Translations under genes and position numbers: made by a program
DNA from: an uncultured Synergistia bacterium
Lineage (GTDB): Bacteria > Eremiobacterota > SpSt-956 > JAKJGF01
Length of the DNA: 9,879 bases
NCBI GenBank assembly: GCA_937888925.1
Contig: CALARM010001139.1
Location: 1 to 9,879, forward strand
Reading direction: 5' to 3'
The notes under the pieces: generated by a model
What the model saw: only the letters and a program-made list of their open reading frames with translations
Told to the model about the DNA's origin: nothing
Databases searched by the model: none
Part shown: positions 1 through 5,940 of the stretch, piece after piece
Layout of the letters: each line of letters begins with the position of its first letter
Numbering within the stretch: position 1 is the first letter of the stretch

Positions 1-830
1 CTGTGGCATGCCTTTACCATTTCTTTAAATTCCATAACCTGATTTGCAGGATCACAGCATGAAGCATACCAGTTATCAGGCGCAAAAAAGGACATAGTGC
101 TGTAGCCCCAGTAATTTTTCAGTCTTTTCCCTGTCCTGGGATTTACCTTTATATTTTCATCCTGGTTGAATTCCTGAATAGGCATAAGCTCCAGTGTGGT
201 AACACCGAGTTCTTTCAGATATGGTATTTTTTCAATAATCCCCCTGTACGTTCCTCTGTTATTTACCAGTGAAGAAGGATCTATTGTAAAACCTCTTACA
301 TGCATCTCATAAATGATACACTCTTCAAGAGGATAACGGAGCAGTCTGTCATCTGTCCAGTCAAAGAGATAGTCATCAATGACAACACTTTTTACTGTAC
401 TTGAAATATTATCTGTCGTGCTGAAGGAAAATTCCTTATCAGGAGATTTCTTGTCATAGGCAAAAGATGATTCATTATCCCATTTATATTCGCCTGCTAT
501 TGATTTTGCATAAGGGTCTACGAGTAATTTATTCTGATTGAATATATGCCCTTCAATAGGGTTATATGTGCCATATGCTCTGTATCCGTAAAGCTGTCTG
601 TGTCCGACGCCATGAATATAAATATGCCATATATCTCCTGTCCTGTTTTCCATGGGATCAAGCATAAATATCTGGGATGGACTGCTGTCTTCAGGGCTGT
701 CAAAAAATAAAAGTTCCACTGCTTCCGCATGTTTTGAAAATACGGCAAAATTTACTCCTTCTCTGTTTATTATATGAGCACCAAGCGGATAGGGTCTGCC
801 TCTTTCCGGCATAAATTTATCTTTTACCAT
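1..830 (-). CDS. glgX: Glycogen debranching enzyme, GlgX/isoamylase type (GH13), 5' part
   Basis: Only the first 276 codons are in the window; the gene continues past the left edge. Family members have about 700 residues and cleave alpha-1,6 branches of glycogen or limit dextrins in the cytoplasm. An N-terminal CBM48/isoamylase-N domain spans about residues 12-110, with the family patterns PYPLGAH, GVNFAVFS, YGYRAYGTYNP and NQNKLLVDPYAK. The GH13 barrel begins near residue 170 with IIYEMHVRGFT and continues with GIIEKIPYLKELGVTTLELMP and NYWGYSTMSFFAP. The catalytic acids lie beyond the edge and cannot be checked. The ATG at 828-830 has an AAGGAG box (839-844) 8 nt upstream. No stop codon or frameshift interrupts the visible part. 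It could also be named TreX or isoamylase; the subfamily is not decidable from this fragment. Confidence 0.93.
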   Translation of the reverse strand, partial: MVKDKFMPERGRPYPLGAHIINREGVNFAVFSKHAEAVELLFFDSPEDSSPSQIFMLDPMENRTGDIWHIYIHGVGHRQLYGYRAYGTYNPIEGHIFNQNKLLVDPYAKSIAGEYKWDNESSFAYDKKSPDKEFSFSTTDNISSTVKSVVIDDYLFDWTDDRLLRYPLEECIIYEMHVRGFTIDPSSLVNNRGTYRGIIEKIPYLKELGVTTLELMPIQEFNQDENIKVNPRTGKRLKNYWGYSTMSFFAPDNWYASCCDPANQVMEFKEMVKACH

Positions 831-838
831 ATGCAAAT

Positions 839-844
839 CTCCTT
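839..844 (-). promoter_or_regulatory. Ribosome-binding site of glgX
   Basis: AAGGAG on the minus strand, 8 nt before the ATG at 830. It fixes the start of the debranching enzyme. I saw no convincing promoter or terminator in the 182 nt between this gene and the kinase gene upstream; the stretch is simply very AT-rich. Confidence 0.7.
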
Positions 845-1012
845 AAATCATGGTTGAATTTTCATTTTTATAGCGTAAATAAAGCTTCAGAGAAAAAACA
901 AAAACTATGGAAAGGCATTTTGTCTGAAAAAATTATTTATCGGATTGTGAAAAAATTATACGTGATTTATTATGAAATACACTATAATATATATGACATA
1001 TTTTAAGAATCT

Positions 1013-2701
1013 CTAAATTTCTTTTTTCTTTATGTGTCTGACACATCTGAACCCTGTATCTGCTTCATGACTGTTAGGATGAAGTTTATTTCTTTTACCA
1101 GTCGTACATAATATTATATCATTTTTCCATGATCCCCCTTTTATGACTTTATAATCACCTTTTTCCGGCCCTCCGGGATTTTTTAATACCGTAGAGGCAG
1201 AATTCCTGTAATAATAAGCAGAATACCAGTCAGAACACCATTCTTTTACATTTCCGGCCATATCCATTACACCATATACTGTTGAAGATTCAAGAAATGT
1301 ATCGACAGGGGTTGTTCCTCTTCCGTCACTTATATTTATCATCTTTTTTATCCCTTCTGTTCTATCCATCTGTCTGTTATTACATTTATTTTTATCTGTT
1401 TCATGACCCCAGGGATAGGGAAGGCCCTCCAAGCCTCTGGCCGCTTTTTCCCATTCCGCTTCAGTGGGAAGTATTTTCCCTTTCCATTCTGCAAAGTTCT
1501 TTGCGTCGAACCATGTTACGTCAATAACAGGGTGGTCAAGAGAATGGTCACTGAAATGATTTCTCCATGTGCCTTTTGCCCTGTACCCTGTACTTCTTAC
1601 GAATTCATCGAAATCTCTGTTTGTCACAGGATATCTGTCAATATAATAAGAGTCCAGATAAACCCTGTGTTCGGGATATTCTCTTTCATCTTTCTGTCCC
1701 ATAAGGGCTTCTCCTGCAGGTATAAATATCATATCCTCGCTATGTTTTGAAGATATGGAACAGTGTTCCGGGAAAATTACGGTAATACGGGAACCTTTAT
1801 ATAAATTTAGGAAATTCTCCAGTTCCTTTTTCATTTCTTCTGCAGAAGAATATCTTTCAGTAATATCAGGTCTCAGGGCTTTTTCGAGTATTCTCTCAAG
1901 CTCTTCAGGCACATCAGATCTTACGCGTCTTACAGGAGGTATAAGGCATGGAACAGGTATTTGGCCTGTAATGAGATGGTGCATTGTTGCAGCAAGGGAA
2001 TAAATATCACTTTCCGGTTCATTTTTACCGGTAAACTGTTCGGGAGCAGCATAATTTGGTGTTCCCACTCTTGTCTGAGTGGAAGGTGTTTCCTGTGTTA
2101 TTGCTCTTGCAATGCCAAAATCTACGAGCATAACTTTATTATCTGATTTTCTTATCATAATATTGGAAGGTTTCAAATCTCTGTAGAGGATTGGAGGAGA
2201 GGAGTTATGAAGATAATTAATTACTTCAAGGACATCTATGGCATAGGAAACAACTTCTTTTATATCCAGGCCAGGGGTGCCTTTTTCTGCGAGTATTGTT
2301 TCCAGGTCTGAACCGTCGACAAAATCCATTACAAGGTAATATCTTCCATGTTCTGAAAAATAATCTGTTACCCTTGGAAGGCTTCCATGATGAAGGGTTC
2401 GTAATATTCTGGCTTCCTGGCGAAATTTATCAGTGAAATACTTTCTTTCTTCAGGGAGGGAGCAGTGAAGAGACATTTCTTTTACGGCACATCTGTCGCA
2501 GAAACGTTCGTCTTCTGCTTCATAAACTGCGCCCATACCGCCTGATTTGACGAGTCTGATGATTTTATATCTTCTGTCCAGAAAGACTCCCGGAGATAAT
2601 GTACCGCTTTCTGTTATTGTTACAAGTTTTTGACCGCAGTCAGAACAAAATTTTGCTTCTTCTTTATTTGGAGAACCGCAATTATTACAGAATAATAACA
2701 A
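1013..2701 (-). CDS. Ser/Thr protein kinase with N-terminal zinc ribbon and C-terminal FGE-sulfatase-like domain
   Basis: A 562-residue three-part protein. Residues 5-22 form a zinc ribbon (C5, C8, C19, C22). Residues 45-297 form a Hanks-type kinase: glycine loop SGGMGAVY (53-60), ATP-anchoring K74 in AVKEM, catalytic loop YRDLKPSN (173-180, D175 and N180), DFG (194-196) and APE (219-221). All key kinase residues are present, so it is probably active; the usual His of HRD is Tyr here. Residues 321-557 form an FGE/SUMF1-type domain (MIFIPAG, LPTEAEWEKAARG, GNVKEWCSDWY, KGGSW, TGFRCVRH). It has one Cys (C532) in the C-terminal stretch rather than a clear catalytic pair, so formylglycine formation is doubtful and a binding role is more likely. 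No membrane segment is visible, so it is probably cytoplasmic. The start is TTG at 2699-2701: an in-frame TAA lies two codons upstream and the zinc ribbon begins immediately, so no ATG can serve. The Shine-Dalgarno is weak. Confidence 0.93.
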   Translation of the reverse strand: MLLFCNNCGSPNKEEAKFCSDCGQKLVTITESGTLSPGVFLDRRYKIIRLVKSGGMGAVYEAEDERFCDRCAVKEMSLHCSLPEERKYFTDKFRQEARILRTLHHGSLPRVTDYFSEHGRYYLVMDFVDGSDLETILAEKGTPGLDIKEVVSYAIDVLEVINYLHNSSPPILYRDLKPSNIMIRKSDNKVMLVDFGIARAITQETPSTQTRVGTPNYAAPEQFTGKNEPESDIYSLAATMHHLITGQIPVPCLIPPVRRVRSDVPEELERILEKALRPDITERYSSAEEMKKELENFLNLYKGSRITVIFPEHCSISSKHSEDMIFIPAGEALMGQKDEREYPEHRVYLDSYYIDRYPVTNRDFDEFVRSTGYRAKGTWRNHFSDHSLDHPVIDVTWFDAKNFAEWKGKILPTEAEWEKAARGLEGLPYPWGHETDKNKCNNRQMDRTEGIKKMINISDGRGTTPVDTFLESSTVYGVMDMAGNVKEWCSDWYSAYYYRNSASTVLKNPGGPEKGDYKVIKGGSWKNDIILCTTGKRNKLHPNSHEADTGFRCVRHIKKKEI

Positions 2702-2703
2702 TG

Positions 2704-2715
2704 TTTACCGGTAAA
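2704..2715. promoter_or_regulatory. 12-bp perfect palindrome TTTACCGGTAAA beside the kinase start
   Basis: The palindrome lies 2 bp upstream of the TTG start of the kinase gene and covers its weak ribosome-binding region. An identical copy sits inside the kinase coding sequence at 2024-2035. Its position and symmetry fit a repressor operator or a site limiting translation, but this is inference. No promoter hexamers are clear around it. Confidence 0.35.
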
Positions 2716-2818
2716 TAGTGAATAGTAACAGTCAATCTATGTTCTGTAACATGATATCAGTGGAACTACCAATATTCTGTTACTGATCACTGATCACTGA
2801 TCACTGATCACTGATCAC
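2716..2818. repeat. Repeat island: GTAACA inverted repeats and five tandem heptads TGATCAC
   Basis: Positions 2784-2818 are five exact copies of the 7-bp unit TGATCAC. Each contains the palindrome TGATCA, so there is a GATC every 7 bp. Degenerate heptad-like sequence precedes the array (TAGTGAA, TAGTAAC, AGTCAAT from 2716). An imperfect inverted repeat, 2746-2757 with 2772-2783, has GTAACA / TGTTAC at its outer ends. The array runs over the 3' end of the neighbouring minus-strand gene and supplies its stop codon. It is short, simple-sequence DNA of unknown role, possibly a slippage product. Confidence 0.85.
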
Positions 2819-3188
2819 TCTTCACCTCTTGTTCTATTTTACTTATATATTTAATCGGTCTTCTGTCAACAAGTATGTCGTCACCTGTTTTTGCTTCTTT
2901 TATCTTTATGTATCTCTGATTGAACCACTCCACACATCCTGAAACAGTCATATTATTGATAAAAACAAATTCTACTATATCATTTTCTCTGATTCTTTTA
3001 TTGAAATAATTTTCCGAATGGGTTGTTTTGTTGGTCTGAGGTAAAACCGGTTCTTTTCTTTTAAATTCCTTTGGTTTGGTTTTTACCGGTTTTTTTTCAG
3101 GTTTTTCCTGTTTGGTGACTTCATGTTTGACGACTTCCGGCTTTTTATATGTATCTTTGAATGCAGGATTTATCCAGACTTTTGCCAT
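2808..3188 (-). CDS. Hfq/Sm-like RNA-binding domain protein with lysine/proline-rich N-terminal tail
   Basis: This 126-residue protein has two parts. Residues 12-50 are low-complexity and rich in Lys, Pro and Glu (EKKPVKTKPKEFKRKEP), so probably disordered and positively charged. Residues 58-119 resemble the Hfq/Sm fold: a helix-like YFNKRIRE, then alternating strands IVEFVFINNMTVSGCVEWFNQRYIKIK, then ILVDRRPIKYISKIE. The pattern V.F.F.N....G.V..F...Y..I followed by ILV....I.YI matches the Sm1/Sm2 layout of Hfq-related proteins, though the Hfq YKHA motif is absent. An RNA-binding or post-transcriptional role is inferred. The ATG at 3186-3188 has AGGGG (3196-3200) 7 nt upstream. The last codons and the stop (GTGATCAGTGA on the minus strand) are made of the heptad array, so the extreme C-terminus is probably not conserved. 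The kinase gene lies downstream on the same strand, 106 bp away. Confidence 0.7.
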   Translation of the reverse strand: MAKVWINPAFKDTYKKPEVVKHEVTKQEKPEKKPVKTKPKEFKRKEPVLPQTNKTTHSENYFNKRIRENDIVEFVFINNMTVSGCVEWFNQRYIKIKEAKTGDDILVDRRPIKYISKIEQEVKSDQ

Positions 3189-3332
3189 AAAAATACCCCT
3201 TTATAGATTTTATATGATTTATACTAATTTCTACTTAAAATTTCTTTTCCCTTTTATAAATTTGGAGGGGTTCTAAAAATAATTAAACTGTTATGGAGTA
3301 ATAAATATTTTATAGTATTTTATAATATATTT

Positions 3333-3395
3333 ATGAAGAAATTAAAATTATATCTGGAAACATCTGTGTGGAGTTACTATTATGCTGAAACCTGA
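3333..3395 (+). pseudogene. Remnant of a PIN-domain (VapC-like) toxin, N-terminal 20 codons
   Basis: The 20-codon reading frame, beginning MKKLKLYLETSVWSYY, matches the first strand of PIN-domain nucleases, where the D/E-T-S motif carries an active-site acid; here it reads LETSVWSYY. It then hits TGA at 3393-3395, so the rest of the roughly 130-residue domain is missing. There is no ribosome-binding site in front, although a TATAAT box lies at 3321-3326. The fragment overlaps an antitoxin-like ORF in another frame, as if a deletion had joined the toxin start to the partner gene. It is too short for certainty. Confidence 0.4.
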
Positions 3396-3552
3396 GGAAG
3401 ACAGAATAATGAAGGAATTGCGGAAAATAAAAGAGAAGCTGGGTAAAGAAATGGAAGGTAAATCTTTCGAAGAACTGAAGAAATGGCTGGATGAAGGAAA
3501 GAAATCCTGTAAAGAGAAAGCCCGGAAATATAAAGAAACTGTAAATAAGTAA
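3382..3552 (+). CDS. Small charged helical protein, antitoxin-like (partner of a lost PIN toxin)
   Basis: A 56-residue ORF from ATG 3382 to TAA 3550-3552, with GGAG (3370-3373) 8 nt upstream. The product is almost entirely Lys/Glu-rich helix (residues 5-55, for example IMKELRKIKEKLGKEMEG). The pattern KELRKIKEKL...SFEELKKWLDEGKK resembles the small proteins encoded next to PIN-domain toxins in VapBC-like pairs; I infer this from pattern only. The GGAG lies inside the PIN-like TCT GTG TGG AGT codons, so it may be fortuitous and the gene may be part of a decayed locus. It is on the strand opposite to the surrounding toxin-antitoxin genes. Confidence 0.5.
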   Translation: MLKPEEDRIMKELRKIKEKLGKEMEGKSFEELKKWLDEGKKSCKEKARKYKETVNK

Positions 3553-3620
3553 TCGTGCCTTTGCTACCTTTACTGTTAGCATAATCTTTTGAAGTTCTTC
3601 AGACCCGGTTTTTATTTCAC

Positions 3621-4016
3621 TTATGTCAGTTTCTGTATACAGGCTTCAATCATAGCGATAAAATTCTTTGCATTATTGAGCTGTCTTTCTGCATCATCAA
3701 TACTTACAACATAAAAATCCTGATAATCGCTTTTTGTTCTTACTTCAAAGGAATCTACAAGCATTTTATGATAGCTTTTATCGATCTTTCCAGTCGCTAC
3801 ATAGTACTGGTTAAAATGTCCAATAATGACTGAATGTCTTTTAGAGTCAAACCTTTCGAAAGCCAGTAATGCTCTTACAGCATGAAATATAGCATAATAA
3901 GACCTGTTAATAGATTGGGATAGTTTATTATGTTTCATATTTACTCCCGCTGTTTCCATATCTTCTTTAGCTTTTTCCAGTCTGTAAGTTGCCAGAGCAA
4001 TAATTTTATCATCCAT
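3621..4016 (-). CDS. HEPN-domain protein (toxin-like partner of MNT nucleotidyltransferase)
   Basis: A 131-residue all-helical protein of the HEPN family. NRSYYAIFHAVRALL at residues 37-51 is the family's characteristic second helix and RTKSDYQDFY (93-102) is its C-terminal motif. In paired HEPN/MNT systems the HEPN protein is often an RNase toxin and the MNT enzyme its antitoxin. The canonical RX4-6H motif is not seen: after R93 the next positions are T-K-S-D-Y-Q-D with no His. This member may therefore belong to the non-nuclease-like branch with an R...DY motif, or act otherwise. I chose ATG 4014-4016 because AAGGA lies 10 nt upstream; the longer frame opens with GTG at 4043 without a site. 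The start overlaps the MNT stop (ATGGATGA), which indicates translational coupling. Confidence 0.85.
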   Translation of the reverse strand: MDDKIIALATYRLEKAKEDMETAGVNMKHNKLSQSINRSYYAIFHAVRALLAFERFDSKRHSVIIGHFNQYYVATGKIDKSYHKMLVDSFEVRTKSDYQDFYVVSIDDAERQLNNAKNFIAMIEACIQKLT

Positions 4017-4365
4017 ATATATTAATTCCTTCATTACGGACACTGGTAAAGAAAGGTATATAATCTACCCAGTCATAAAAATAGGTATAATTATTTTCAA
4101 TAATTGATATAACACATCCATATGAGGTTGTAAGTTCTACAATAATATCCAGGATTCTATCTCTATATTTTTTTATTTCTTCTTCCTCTATATCAAGGAG
4201 AACCATAATATCCATATCAGAACCTTCATTCTGCTCCTGTCTGGCATAGGATCCAAAGAGAATGATTTCTTTCAGTTTATCACCGAAAATAGATTTAAGA
4301 GATTCTTTTAATTCTGATATAATAACAGAAGTTTTACTGTTTTTTGTTTCTAAAAGATTCTCCAT
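4009..4365 (-). CDS. MNT-type nucleotidyltransferase (minimal, antitoxin-like)
   Basis: A 118-residue minimal nucleotidyltransferase. Residues 33-57 carry the signature EIILFGSYARQ...GSDMDIMVLLD, with GS at 38-39 and metal-binding D50 and D52. This is the pol-beta-like fold. In characterised HEPN/MNT pairs the enzyme adds AMP to the HEPN toxin and silences it; that role is inferred here from the adjacent gene. A third acidic metal ligand cannot be placed with certainty. The ATG at 4363-4365 has AGAAGG 7 nt upstream; the frame also extends to a TTG at 4383, which has no better site. The gene overlaps its HEPN partner by 8 nt, the usual order for this module. Confidence 0.9.
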   Translation of the reverse strand: MENLLETKNSKTSVIISELKESLKSIFGDKLKEIILFGSYARQEQNEGSDMDIMVLLDIEEEEIKKYRDRILDIIVELTTSYGCVISIIENNYTYFYDWVDYIPFFTSVRNEGINIYG

Positions 4366-4438
4366 AAAAATACCTTCTTTCAATTAGATATTAGCATATA
4401 TAGCAGGATAAAACAATATAATTAGTGAATGTGATTTC

Positions 4439-4457
4439 TGACATGGATTACAGGATT
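4439..4457 (+). repeat. Third copy of the TGACAYGGATTA..GGATT repeat
   Basis: TGACATGGATTACAGGATT differs at two positions from the matching 19 bases in the left arm of the large inverted repeat (4514-4532). It lies between that repeat and the MNT gene. The three copies indicate a short intergenic repeat family rather than one accidental hairpin. Confidence 0.7.
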
Positions 4458-4499
4458 ATATAAAGAGAAGAAAAAAATTGTATGCCCGTCTTTTTTTTG

Positions 4500-4605
4500 T
4501 CTGAATCACAGAGTGACACGGATTACTGGATTTCAGGGAGTGTTAGATTTTATGGTCTCTCCATAATCAGTGTAATCCTTTAATCCGTGTCATCAGTGAT
4601 TCAGA
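4500..4605. repeat. Large imperfect inverted repeat flush with the FGE gene stop codon
   Basis: The left arm 4500-4532 and right arm 4574-4605 pair over about 32 bp with only a few mismatches and one extra base. They share TCTGAATCAC, then TGACACGGATTA, then GGATT. The loop is about 41 nt. The right arm ends at 4605, directly before the stop codon of the minus-strand FGE gene (4606-4608). As RNA it would form a long hairpin at the 3' end of that transcript, but there is no clean U-tract, so a classic intrinsic terminator is uncertain. The arms contain degenerate GGATT/GATTA units, typical of dispersed intergenic repeats or a MITE-like element without visible target duplications. Confidence 0.8.
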
Positions 4606-5328
4606 TTATTTTGTTCTGACGATACGGAAACCGTCGGCTCTCCTGTCTCGGTAACCAGATCCGACACAGTTACGAAATCCTGACCGGCACCAATTAGTAT
4701 TATCAGCCCATCCACCACCATGCATAATATGGCCAGGCCCGGAACCAGGCCCAGTAGGATCATTGGTAGGACTGCTGCTGTAGTAAGTATCACTATACCA
4801 GTCATTACACCATTCCCATACATTACCACTCATATCATAAAGTCCAAAAGCATTTGGTAATTTTGTACCTACTATGTGTGGATGACTTCCTGAATTAACG
4901 TTATACCAGCAATAATTACCAATATTGGGAGATGGATAATTCTCACCCCAGTAATAATCGTGAAAAGTAGTTTCTCCAGGCCGGCATGCATATTCCCATT
5001 CTGCCTCTGTGGGAAGTCGATAACCATTGTTATTTATATTCAGATTATAACTTCCATCATAACACCTGGTCAATCCCTTTTGATCACTGAGCCAGTTACA
5101 ATAATTCACTGCATCATTCCAGGTTACATTTTCTACAGGATAATTTGGATCTGTCCATCCACCTGTATGATTTGGATTATATAGAACATACTCTTTATTC
5201 CTTACCTCATATTTCCCAATATAAAAATCACGGGTAATTGTTACAGAATGACGTGGTCTTTCCTCAGCATTTCCCACTCCACCATCTACATCTCCCATCT
5301 GAAAAGTTCCGGCAGGTATCAAAACCAT
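4606..5328 (-). CDS. Stand-alone FGE-sulfatase/SUMF1-like (C-type lectin fold) protein, probably 5' truncated
   Basis: A 240-residue protein that is essentially one FGE/SUMF1/PvdO-family domain: MVLIPAGTFQMG (1-12), YIGKYEVRNKEY (36-47), PVENVTWNDAVNYCNWLS (64-81), GYRLPTEAEWEYACR (102-116), FGLYDMSGNVWEWCNDWY (161-178), GGGWADNTNWCRSGFRN (204-220), GFRIVRTK (233-240). Cys214 and Cys221 lie where FGE has its active cysteines, but the spacing differs, so oxidase activity cannot be assumed. There is no signal peptide. The ATG at 5326-5328 lacks a Shine-Dalgarno, and the frame extends 17 sense codons upstream, reading ATVE just before MVLIPAG, to a TAA at 5380-5382. Intact relatives usually carry extra N-terminal sequence, so this gene may be a fragment. 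The last 28 codons are clearly richer in G+C (44 of 84 bases) and use CGG, CGT and CGA for Arg. Confidence 0.85.
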   Translation of the reverse strand: MVLIPAGTFQMGDVDGGVGNAEERPRHSVTITRDFYIGKYEVRNKEYVLYNPNHTGGWTDPNYPVENVTWNDAVNYCNWLSDQKGLTRCYDGSYNLNINNNGYRLPTEAEWEYACRPGETTFHDYYWGENYPSPNIGNYCWYNVNSGSHPHIVGTKLPNAFGLYDMSGNVWEWCNDWYSDTYYSSSPTNDPTGPGSGPGHIMHGGGWADNTNWCRSGFRNCVGSGYRDRRADGFRIVRTK

Positions 5329-5724
5329 CTCAACAGTGGCATGGCTCTTCGCAATTCCATACTTTCGGAAGCAGACTTTTTATTTATATCCAAATATACA
5401 GGCAATTTTTATACCACTGACTGCAAATATTTTGTTTTACTCATAGAAAGCTTTGTGCTATAAGGCAGAAAATTTTTATAATGTCTGTGAAAAAACGATC
5501 TTTCATAGATGGAAAAGTGTAAAATTTTACATTCTGTAAATTTTACACTTTTACAGTTTTTCATTCATGAGAAAATTTTGAGAGTATCTATATAAAAATC
5601 TTTATGAAAAGAAAAGATGCCATCTATGTTATTCTGGCAGCACCTGGTGGAAACTGTTGTAATTGAATATTTTGTCATGTTTTGATATATTTGCCGATTA
5701 GAAAATTACAGAGAGAAAGAGAGA
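5329..5724. other. Gene-free stretch between the FGE gene and hicA
   Basis: About 400 bp without a convincing gene. The first 50 bp hold the in-frame upstream extension of the FGE gene, then stop codons at 5380-5382 and further upstream, with no signal peptide in any frame. It also contains the hairpin described separately. From 5604 the plus strand has an ATG followed by 19 further sense codons (MKRKDAIYVIL...), which lacks a ribosome-binding site and resembles nothing I recognise. It may be decayed coding sequence or plain spacer. Confidence 0.5.
5513..5552. terminator. Near-perfect AT-rich hairpin, possible bidirectional terminator
   Basis: The arms 5513-5531 and 5535-5552 pair over 18-19 bp around a 3-nt loop (TTC). 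The right arm lacks only one A. The outer ends are AAAA and TTTT, so each strand would show a stem followed by a short U-tract. It lies about 170 bp downstream of the hicA stop and could end the hicBA transcript. The stem is mostly A-T, weaker than usual for a terminator; a protein-binding palindrome is the alternative. Confidence 0.5.
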
Positions 5725-5931
5725 TCATTTCTTAAAATCATTCAGTGATAATCCTGATTGGTCTGCAATAGAAGACAGGGTTCCTATAGGAATATGTTTT
5801 TTAGGGTGAGGAACAATAGCGGTTCTACTACCTTTTACATATTTATGATGACTTCCATCTGAGGATTTAAAAACAAAGCCATGATCTTTTAAAACACGTA
5901 TAACTTTACTTGATGATATAGATATTCCCAT
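5725..5931 (-). CDS. hicA: HicA-family mRNA interferase toxin
   Basis: A 68-residue protein of the HicA/YcfA family, a compact dsRBD-like fold that cleaves mRNA. The diagnostic pattern is complete: KVIRVLKDHGFVF (9-21), then GSHHKY (26-31) with catalytic H28, then AIVPHPKKHIPIGTLSSIADQSGLSLNDF to the end. The length is typical. The gene begins 9 nt after the hicB stop with no strong ribosome-binding site, so translation is probably coupled to hicB. No disabling change is visible, so the toxin is probably active. Confidence 0.92.
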   Translation of the reverse strand: MGISISSSKVIRVLKDHGFVFKSSDGSHHKYVKGSRTAIVPHPKKHIPIGTLSSIADQSGLSLNDFKK

Positions 5932-5940
5932 AATTAATAA

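Noticed and set aside
955..1000. TATAAT-like boxes between the kinase and glgX genes as a glgX promoter
   Set aside because: The sequence is so AT-rich that -10 look-alikes are expected, and no -35 stands at a proper distance.
2784..2818. CRISPR array or replication origin iterons
   Set aside because: The units are 7 bp without spacers and no cas, rep or dnaA gene is nearby; a simple tandem repeat explains it.
3331..3620. Minus-strand frame opposite the small antitoxin-like ORF, with a coding-like stretch just after the HEPN stop
   Set aside because: Most of it is antisense to the Lys/Glu-rich ORF and reads as a Phe/Leu-rich product. The coding-like part is only about 30 codons, without start or family match.
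4593..4829. Open frame of 78 codons overlapping the 3' end of the FGE gene on the same strand
   Set aside because: It is a shifted-frame reading of the FGE gene. The FGE frame has conserved motifs throughout, and this one has none and no ribosome-binding site.
4606..5328. Complete diversity-generating retroelement
   Set aside because: The protein has a suitable fold, but no reverse transcriptase, accessory gene or template repeat was found on either strand of the window.
5604..5666. Small plus-strand ORF of 20 codons (MKRKDAIYVIL...)
   Set aside because: No ribosome-binding site, no recognisable motif, and too short to support.
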